Shown here: positions 1-4,413 of the stretch, one piece after another | Layout of the letters: each line of letters opens with the position of its first letter | Position numbering within the stretch: the first letter of the stretch is position 1 | NCBI GenBank assembly: GCA_002331255.1 | Contig: DCZD01000033.1 | Location: 7,703-18,351 of the forward strand | Length of the DNA: 10,649 nt | Origin: Acidimicrobiaceae bacterium UBA2093 | GTDB taxonomy: Bacteria > Actinomycetota > Acidimicrobiia > Acidimicrobiales > Ilumatobacteraceae | Reading direction: 5' to 3' | Position numbers and translations under genes: made by a program | The notes under the pieces: generated by a model | The model's input: only the letters and a program-made list of their open reading frames with translations | What the model was told of the DNA's origin: nothing | Databases searched by the model: none

Positions 1-581
1 GAACCTTCGACATCCATCACCAGTGAATCTCCGACATATGCAATGCGTGAACGCTCAATGCCTTCAAAGTGCGGAAGTGCGTGATCGAAAATCGCCGGAT
101 CTGGTTTTGAGACTCCAACCACATGACTGTCGATGATGCATCGCATCGGTGCACCACGACCTTTGCCTACTTGGCAGACCTCACTTCGATTCAGGATTTC
201 CTCAATCTGCCCACTTGCATTACTCACTACACCAATCGGCACACCGCGATTGTGCAAGGCGATGAGCGCTTCAGTAGACCCAGGTAATGGGTGTCGCCAC
301 AAGTGCGCAGTGCGCGTGCGACTCAAGACGAATACGGCGTCGTCATGGTTCTCTGACGGCACGCCGACGCTCTCGACATAGGCGCTGTTGTAGTGACTCC
401 AATCGCCCTCGTTCGACCGTGTTCGCGACTTCGCTGCCATGCCGGCATAGTGAGCACGCACATGGCCTTGATGGTCGGCCATCGCCCCGTAGTAGTCGAG
501 CAAGGGCTTCAACACCACGGGGTCTGGCACCACCAACACTCCACCGGCATCGAAGAGAACGGCGTCAAAGGGCGCAACCAT
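1..581 (-). CDS. HAD-superfamily (subfamily IA-like) hydrolase, C-terminus cut by window edge
   Basis: The reading frame starts at ATG 579-581 and runs off the left edge after 193 visible residues; no stop is seen. The HAD motifs appear in order. Motif I is FDAGGVL (nucleophile Asp11), followed by a helical cap region at about residues 20-95. Motif II is the Ser of VVSNASG (Ser120), motif III is the Lys of VSKPDP (Lys159), and motif IV is YVGDSLVMDVEG (Asp185 and Asp190). HAD enzymes use the first Asp for Mg-dependent phosphoryl or related transfer, usually on small cytosolic metabolites. The second position of the usual DxD is Gly13 here, so a simple phosphatase assignment is uncertain. The gene is divergent from mcl across 33 bp and has its own TANNNT box 6 nt upstream of ATG, so a leaderless mRNA is likely. 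The substrate cannot be read from the sequence. The fold is confident, the function is not. Confidence 0.9.
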   Translation of the reverse strand, partial: MVAPFDAVLFDAGGVLVVPDPVVLKPLLDYYGAMADHQGHVRAHYAGMAAKSRTRSNEGDWSHYNSAYVESVGVPSENHDDAVFVLSRTRTAHLWRHPLPGSTEALIALHNRGVPIGVVSNASGQIEEILNRSEVCQVGKGRGAPMRCIIDSHVVGVSKPDPAIFDHALPHFEGIERSRIAYVGDSLVMDVEG

Positions 582-587
582 GCCGAA

Positions 588-593
588 AGCGTA
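588..593 (-). promoter_or_regulatory. -10 box (TACGCT) of the HAD gene, leaderless
   Basis: Read on the minus strand, TACGCT ends 6 nt before the ATG at 581. This fits the TANNNT -10 consensus placed so that transcription starts at or next to the start codon. No Shine-Dalgarno is present and no convincing -35 is seen. It lies inside the inverted repeat at 591-605. Confidence 0.65.
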
Positions 594-605
594 GGTGTCA
601 CCTAC
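591..605. repeat. 15-bp perfect inverted repeat in the HAD/mcl divergent promoter
   Basis: GTAGGTG (591-597) and CACCTAC (599-605) are exact reverse complements around a single central T at 598. After one mismatch, three more pairs match (587-589 with 607-609). The repeat covers the upstream ends of both opposing -10 boxes, so a dimeric regulator bound here would block both genes. The operator role is inference; the symmetry is seen directly. Confidence 0.55.
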
Positions 606-608
606 TCT
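603..608 (+). promoter_or_regulatory. -10 box (TACTCT) of mcl, leaderless
   Basis: TACTCT fits TANNNT and ends 6 nt before the GTG start at 615. That start was chosen independently from the N-terminus of Chloroflexus malyl-CoA lyase as I recall it. No Shine-Dalgarno precedes the GTG. Transcription is predicted to start at about 615. Confidence 0.65.
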
Positions 609-614
609 TGGCTC

Positions 615-1670
615 GTGCGTTCCGCCCGTGATTTCTTCAAGCCTCTTGCCGTCGGCGCCCCCGAGCCGATGCGTGAGATTCCATTTCGACCGAGTCGAGT
701 CATCCATTTCTTCCCGCCGCACCTCGACAAAGTCGTGGCTAAGTTGCCGGAAGTCGTTCCCACCGTCGACATCATCTTGGGCAACCTGGAAGATGCCATA
801 CCGATGGCCGACAAAGAAGCAGCTCGTCGTGGTCTCATAGACGTCGCCAAGCGCATCGACTTCGGCGCGACGCAACTTTGGACTCGCGTCAACTCGCTCG
901 ACTCACCATGGTTCCTCGACGATCTCACCGAAATCGTCTCGACGGTCGGCGACAAAATCGACGTCATCATGATTCCAAAAGTCGAGGGAGCGGAAGACAT
1001 TCACTACGTTGACCGACTATTGGCTCAACTCGAAGCAAAGGCCAAGTTGTCACGACCAATTCTCTTGCACGCAATTCTCGAGACTGCGCGAGGAATGGTC
1101 AACATAGACGACATCTGTGGTGCGTCACCACGCATGCAGGGACTGTCACTCGGCCCCGCAGACCTCGCCGCCAATCGTCGCATGAAGACCACGCGCGTTG
1201 GAGGTGGCCACCCCGACTATGTGGTGCGACAGGATCCAGACGCGAACAATCCCGATGCTGCGCGTCCGGTGTTCCAGCAAGATCTCTGGCACTACACGCT
1301 TGCGCGCATGGTCGATGCATGCGTCACTCACGGCATCCTTCCGTTCTACGGACCCTTCGGCGACATCAAGGACGTCGTTGCGTGTGAGGACCAGTTCCGT
1401 AACGCATACCTACTCGGGTGCGTCGGAGCCTGGAGCCTCCACCCAGTTCAAATCGACATTGCCAAGCGCGTGTTCAGCCCACGCCCGGAAGATGTTGCTC
1501 AAGCACAGCGTGTCATTGATGCCATGGGCGACGGCACCGGCGCGATCATGCTTGACGGAAAGATGGAAGACGATGCCTCGGTGAAGCAATGCCGTGTCGT
1601 GGTCGAACTTGCTCGACAACTCGCTGTGCGCGACCCAGAATTGGCCGCACGATACGGCTTCTCGTCCTGA
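615..1670 (+). CDS. mcl: malyl-CoA/beta-methylmalyl-CoA/citramalyl-CoA lyase, Chloroflexus type
   Basis: A 351-residue member of the HpcH/HpaI aldolase (CitE-like) superfamily. The family reversibly cleaves malyl-CoA to acetyl-CoA and glyoxylate, and often beta-methylmalyl-CoA or citramalyl-CoA as well. Start: an open frame continues upstream to 393, but it would overlap the divergent HAD gene and reads as low-complexity shadow. From GTG 615 the protein begins with a segment (FFKPLAVGAPEP, residues 7-18) that matches the N-terminus and length of Chloroflexus Mcl as I remember them. Visible features are RPSRVIHFFPPH (25-36), GNLEDAIP (57-63), LWTRVNSLDSPW with substrate-site Arg91 (88-99), MIPKVEG (119-125), the metal ligand Glu156 in LETARG, Asp183 in SLGPADLA, GPFGDIKD (246-253), WSLHPVQ (273-279) and the C-terminal LDGKMEDD (313-320). 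It is a cytosolic Mg/Mn enzyme. It is the first gene of an operon with the CitE-like gene 14 bp downstream. Family is secure; the preferred CoA ester is not determined by sequence. Confidence 0.93.
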   Translation: MRSARDFFKPLAVGAPEPMREIPFRPSRVIHFFPPHLDKVVAKLPEVVPTVDIILGNLEDAIPMADKEAARRGLIDVAKRIDFGATQLWTRVNSLDSPWFLDDLTEIVSTVGDKIDVIMIPKVEGAEDIHYVDRLLAQLEAKAKLSRPILLHAILETARGMVNIDDICGASPRMQGLSLGPADLAANRRMKTTRVGGGHPDYVVRQDPDANNPDAARPVFQQDLWHYTLARMVDACVTHGILPFYGPFGDIKDVVACEDQFRNAYLLGCVGAWSLHPVQIDIAKRVFSPRPEDVAQAQRVIDAMGDGTGAIMLDGKMEDDASVKQCRVVVELARQLAVRDPELAARYGFSS

Positions 1671-1674
1671 CATC

Positions 1675-1679
1675 GGAGG
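1675..1679 (+). promoter_or_regulatory. Shine-Dalgarno (GGAGG) for the CitE-like gene
   Basis: GGAGG sits 5 nt before ATG 1685, just after the mcl stop at 1668-1670. It fixes this start rather than upstream in-frame positions inside mcl. It is the only clear ribosome binding site at a gene start in the window, which fits an operon-internal gene. Confidence 0.8.
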
Positions 1680-1684
1680 ACTTC

Positions 1685-2554
1685 ATGCATCAGACACGTC
1701 CCCGCCGTTCCGTTCTTTACATGCCAGCTGCCAACGAGCGCGCGCTCGAGAAGGCCAAGTCGATTGCCACTGACGCACTCATCTTCGACCTTGAAGACGC
1801 CGTGTCTCCTGATGCGAAGGAAACAGCTCGCGCCAATGCAGTTGCCGCTGCATCATCTGGTGCGTACGGCAATAGAGAAGTTACCATCCGCTGCAATGGC
1901 CTCGACACACCGTGGGGTGCCGATGACCTAGTCGCCGCGGCGAAGAGCTGTGCGCATGCCGTCGTTATTCCGAAGGTCGACTCGGTCGCAACTCTCGACG
2001 ATGTCTCACGTCGTCTCGATGCTGCAGGAGCACCAGCGACGATGACCATCTGGTGCATGCTCGAGACTCCAACTGCCATTTTTGATGCGCGCGCCATCTG
2101 CGCTCATCCACGCGTGTCGGTACTTGTCATGGGAACGAACGATCTCGCCAAGGAGCTACGCGCCACTCAAGTACCGGGCCGCCATCCACTTATTCCTCAT
2201 CTGGCCCAGGCGTTACTTGCCGCGCGCGAAGCCGGAAAACCAATCCTCGATGGCGTGTTCAACGACATCAAAAACGCGACTGGCCTTCACGATGAGTGCA
2301 CCCAGGGCAAAGACATGGGCTTTGACGGAAAGACCCTCATCCATCCCGACCAGGTCAGTGTCGCAAACGATGTGTGGGCACCGAGCGAGTCCGAAGTCGA
2401 CCATGCGCGTCGAGTCATCGCCGCGTTCACCGAAGCGACCAGCCAGGGCAAAGGCGTTGTGCAGCTCGACGGCAAGATGATTGAGAACTTGCACGTGGCT
2501 AACGCCGAGCGCATCATCGCCATGGCTGAAGCAATCGCTGAATTGTCCGCCTGA
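1685..2554 (+). CDS. CitE-like acyl-CoA lyase / probable (3S)-malyl-CoA thioesterase (Mcl2-like)
   Basis: A 289-residue HpcH/HpaI-superfamily protein. Motifs in order: RRSVLYMPAANERALEKA (7-24), FDLEDAVSPDAK (34-45), the substrate-site TIRCNGLDTPWG with Arg69 (67-78), VIPKVDS (94-100), the metal ligands Glu127 in MLETPT and Asp153 in GTNDLAKE, GKTLIHPDQ (215-223) and DGKMIENLH (262-270). The GTNDLAKE, GFDGKTLIHP and DGK-ENLHV arrangement resembles my memory of Rhodobacter Mcl2, which hydrolyses malyl-CoA to malate and CoA. A citramalyl-CoA lyase role, as in CLYBL or bacterial CitE-like proteins, is the main alternative. It is unlikely to be the citrate lyase beta subunit, because no citD or citF is nearby. 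It lies 14 bp after mcl with a strong GGAGG and is presumably co-transcribed. Pairing a lyase with a thioesterase would make net conversion of acetyl-CoA and glyoxylate to malate irreversible. Confidence 0.85.
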   Translation: MHQTRPRRSVLYMPAANERALEKAKSIATDALIFDLEDAVSPDAKETARANAVAAASSGAYGNREVTIRCNGLDTPWGADDLVAAAKSCAHAVVIPKVDSVATLDDVSRRLDAAGAPATMTIWCMLETPTAIFDARAICAHPRVSVLVMGTNDLAKELRATQVPGRHPLIPHLAQALLAAREAGKPILDGVFNDIKNATGLHDECTQGKDMGFDGKTLIHPDQVSVANDVWAPSESEVDHARRVIAAFTEATSQGKGVVQLDGKMIENLHVANAERIIAMAEAIAELSA

Positions 2555-2580
2555 TTCCCTACGGTAGCGACTGCGTTATC

Positions 2581-3048
2581 TCAGTAGCCGCCACCAAGTT
2601 TGTTGTGGTCCCAGCTGACGATTTTCTCGACGTCAATCACGACACCGAGACGCTTCTCGGCCTGCTTTCGGACGAACGGTAACGCCGCCTCGCTCACCGC
2701 GATCTCTCCGTTGTACTTCTCTGCGACAACAAGCCCGATATTCAAAATTTCGTCATAGTCCTCGATGATCCGACCAGTGCCGACCAGCTCGACGCCCCGT
2801 AGTTCGTTGTACTGCTCCCCGTCCTCGACAAGCGCCGTGATCTTCGCATCACGACGAAGGTTGTTGATCTTCTGAGACTTGCCGAAGGTCCAGAATGCTG
2901 GCTTGCCGTCGATCATCGCGAACCACATCGCCACGAGATGGGGATGCCCACTCGGACCGATTGTGGCGATGTTCATGACATGTCGACCAGTAAGAAATGC
3001 ATCAATCTCTTCGGTCGTCATCTGGATGGAGCCGCGTTTGTTTGCCAT
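2581..3048 (-). CDS. PPOX-class F420-binding split-barrel protein
   Basis: A 155-residue pyridoxamine-5'-phosphate-oxidase-fold (split beta-barrel) protein. The N-terminus has the helix TTEEIDAFLTGRHVMNIAT (11-29), followed by GPSGHPHLVAMWF (31-43), the strand KPAFWTFGKSQKINNLRRD (49-67) with cofactor-contacting Lys/Asn/Arg residues, GVELVGTGRII (85-95), and the C-terminal VSWDHNKLGGGY (144-155). That C-terminus is typical of the F420-dependent FDOR-B group rather than FMN-dependent PNPOx proteins. Such proteins reduce or bind small molecules with F420H2 in the cytosol of actinobacteria; the substrate is unknown here. The start ATG 3046-3048 is preceded by TAGGTT and a 6-nt gap, so it probably has its own leaderless transcript even though it lies only 28 bp after the eIF2B-like gene. 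It faces the CitE-like gene across 26 bp. Confidence 0.85.
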   Translation of the reverse strand: MANKRGSIQMTTEEIDAFLTGRHVMNIATIGPSGHPHLVAMWFAMIDGKPAFWTFGKSQKINNLRRDAKITALVEDGEQYNELRGVELVGTGRIIEDYDEILNIGLVVAEKYNGEIAVSEAALPFVRKQAEKRLGVVIDVEKIVSWDHNKLGGGY

Positions 3049-3054
3049 GCCCTC

Positions 3055-3060
3055 AACCTA
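3055..3060 (-). promoter_or_regulatory. -10 box (TAGGTT) of the PPOX-class gene, leaderless
   Basis: On the minus strand TAGGTT ends 6 nt before ATG 3048. The intervening GAGGGC looks purine-rich but is too close to the ATG (1 nt) to be a normal Shine-Dalgarno. This promoter lies in the 28-bp gap after the upstream gene, so it would allow independent expression. Confidence 0.6.
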
Positions 3061-3076
3061 GACCGCGAACGGTGGC

Positions 3077-3880
3077 TTAGATGGCGCTACGTCGCAACAA
3101 CTCGGGTGCGTCGGGGCACGACACCGTCGATAGATGCCTCGCGACGGCGACGAGACCAGTCGCATCGACAACATGAGCAATGTGAGACCAATCGAGCACG
3201 TCGTGGCCTGCAGCCCACGGATCGGGACGACCACACAGGTCATTGACCATCGTGCGCCACAACGCAGGTGCAAGGTGGACCCCAACTGCTGAGACCAACC
3301 ATGCCGGACGCTCGAATAATCGTGCGAGCGCAACCAATGGAAGTGCGCCTCCAGCGCAGAGAATGCCGTCGCGACTGGTGCTCTTCGCTGTCACGATGGT
3401 GACGTCACTGGCTTGAACGGCGGCAGCGATTCCCTCGGGAGCGATGAGTTCGGCCTCTACTCCTCGGCGCGCGAACACACGCAGCGCATCTTGACCTTCA
3501 CCCAAAGAATCCACGACGAGAGCTCGCACATCCCCGCGTCGAACGAGTGCGTCAACCACATGGCCAGACCAACCCACCATGCACACGGTGCCGTCAGATG
3601 GCAATTCAGACTGAAGAACCGTTGAAGTTGCGTCAGAGCTGAGTGCCCTCGCACATTCGCGAAGTGCACCGCGGGGCTCCATCGATGTGACCGCATGAGC
3701 GCACACCCACCACAGCGGCGCATTCTCCGGATGATGCTCCATCATTCGACGTGCCGACACGACGACCGCGGCGGGATCGCGCACCATGTGAACAAGTCCC
3801 TCGGCGGCCTCCAGAGCCACCTCGACAGGGTCTGCTCCGTGGACTCGTGCCACGTATCGCAGATGTTCGATGGGATGCAC
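3077..3880 (-). CDS. divergent eIF2B-alpha / NagB-RpiA-fold-like protein, function unknown
   Basis: A 267-residue cytosolic protein with no signal peptide or membrane helix. The N-terminal half (about residues 15-85) is helical and rich in Ala, Glu and Arg. The C-terminal half reads as alternating strands and helices of a Rossmann-like fold: TVCMVGWSG (98-106), VRALVVDSLGEGQDALRVFA (118-137), a Gly-preceded strand at 141-146, SDVTIVTAKSTSRDGILCAGG (158-178) and RPAWLVSAVG (191-200). The order of these segments resembles eIF2B-alpha-related sugar-phosphate isomerases (PF01008-like), but the match is weak and I cannot name a substrate. Start: GTG 3878-3880 is preferred because a TANNNT box ends exactly 7 nt upstream. 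A GTG three codons earlier (3887-3889) overlaps that box; using it would give 270 residues. It is divergent from the thioredoxin-fold gene across 38 bp. Confidence 0.7.
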   Translation of the reverse strand: MHPIEHLRYVARVHGADPVEVALEAAEGLVHMVRDPAAVVVSARRMMEHHPENAPLWWVCAHAVTSMEPRGALRECARALSSDATSTVLQSELPSDGTVCMVGWSGHVVDALVRRGDVRALVVDSLGEGQDALRVFARRGVEAELIAPEGIAAAVQASDVTIVTAKSTSRDGILCAGGALPLVALARLFERPAWLVSAVGVHLAPALWRTMVNDLCGRPDPWAAGHDVLDWSHIAHVVDATGLVAVARHLSTVSCPDAPELLRRSAI

Positions 3881-3887
3881 CTTCCGC

Positions 3888-3893
3888 ACGCTA
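3888..3893 (-). promoter_or_regulatory. -10 box (TAGCGT) of the eIF2B-like gene, leaderless
   Basis: On the minus strand TAGCGT ends 7 nt before GTG 3880. It is the mirror image of the plus-strand box at 3906-3911, with the same hexamer and the same 7-nt spacing to a GTG. The start of this gene was chosen partly from this pattern, so it is not fully independent evidence. Confidence 0.5.
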
Positions 3894-3905
3894 GTGGCGC
3901 TGAAC

Positions 3906-3911
3906 TAGCGT
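3906..3911 (+). promoter_or_regulatory. -10 box (TAGCGT) of the thioredoxin-fold gene and hrpB
   Basis: TAGCGT ends 7 nt before GTG 3919, predicting a leaderless transcript that would also carry the overlapping hrpB. No Shine-Dalgarno is present upstream of the GTG, and no -35 is recognisable. Confidence 0.6.
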
Positions 3912-3918
3912 CATACCC

Positions 3919-4413
3919 GTGACACAACTCCCCAACCCGAATCTTGATGTGACTTTGACTCCTCTCACGGGTGATGCACGTCCGCTGCGCGAGTGGCTGA
4001 TGACCTTTCATCTCGCATCCGTGGTGATTGATCCGTACACCAATGAGAGCGCGTGGATTCTCAAGACGGCCTCCCGAATCATGAATCAATTCGCAGGCGC
4101 TGGGGTACGCGTCGGATTCATCATTACGTGCGGCGCCGACGATGCACGCGCCTTTCTCGGTCCGCTCGCAGATGAATTTCTGGTGTTCACTGACCCGGAT
4201 CGCACCATCATCCGCACACTCGGCCTGACCGAACTCCCTGCCTTCGTGCTCGTGCGCGGCGACGGCACCATTCCCGCGGCAGCTCAAGGTTGGTCAGCAG
4301 ATTCGTGGCGAGAAGTGGCGAATGAGATCGCAACACTCGTGAGTTGGAGCAAGCCGACGATTCCAGCACCTGGCGATCCAGGCGCGTTCCGCGGCACGCC
4401 CGCACTTGTCTGA
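3919..4413 (+). CDS. thioredoxin-fold protein lacking the CxxC active site
   Basis: A 164-residue protein starting at GTG 3919, without a signal peptide, so probably cytosolic. The thioredoxin-like pattern is a strand ASVVIDPY (33-40) followed by a helix ILKTASRIMNQFAGAG (47-62), a strand VRVGFIITC (63-71), an acidic helix, VFTDPDRTIIRTLGL (89-103), the cis-proline loop ELPAFVLVRGDG (105-116) and a final helix DSWREVANEIATLV (128-141). The place where a redox CxxC would sit reads DPYTNESAW, and the only cysteine is Cys71. It is therefore unlikely to be a dithiol oxidoreductase; a binding or scaffold role is possible. The C-terminal 20 residues are Pro/Gly rich. Its last 8 bases overlap the start of hrpB, which suggests translational coupling. 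The fold call is moderate and the function is unknown. Confidence 0.75.
   Translation: MTQLPNPNLDVTLTPLTGDARPLREWLMTFHLASVVIDPYTNESAWILKTASRIMNQFAGAGVRVGFIITCGADDARAFLGPLADEFLVFTDPDRTIIRTLGLTELPAFVLVRGDGTIPAAAQGWSADSWREVANEIATLVSWSKPTIPAPGDPGAFRGTPALV

Larger units (their letters stand above)
3888..3911. repeat. 24-bp inverted repeat joining two divergent -10 boxes
   Basis: ACGCTAGT (3888-3895) and ACTAGCGT (3904-3911) are perfect 8-bp reverse complements around an 8-bp centre, GGCGCTGA. Each arm holds one TAGCGT -10 box pointing outward. It may be an operator or simply a symmetrical bidirectional promoter. Confidence 0.6.

Noticed and set aside
393..614. In-frame extension of mcl upstream to ATG 393, giving a 425-residue protein
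   Set aside because: The extra 74 residues overlap the divergent HAD gene, whose motifs are clear on the other strand. The sequence is compositionally unlike the enzyme, and the GTG at 615 matches the length and N-terminus of the known lyase type.
1589..1684. Upstream in-frame extension of the CitE-like gene into mcl
   Set aside because: It would overlap the mcl coding region, is Arg/Cys-rich shadow sequence, and ignores the GGAGG placed 5 nt before ATG 1685.
3049..3054. GAGGG before ATG 3048 as a Shine-Dalgarno
   Set aside because: The spacing to the ATG is about 1 nt, too short, and the TANNNT box immediately upstream places the transcript start at the ATG.
3742..4287. Open 181-residue minus-strand frame spanning the divergent promoter
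   Set aside because: It crosses two real genes and their promoters in the wrong frame and shows no domain pattern.
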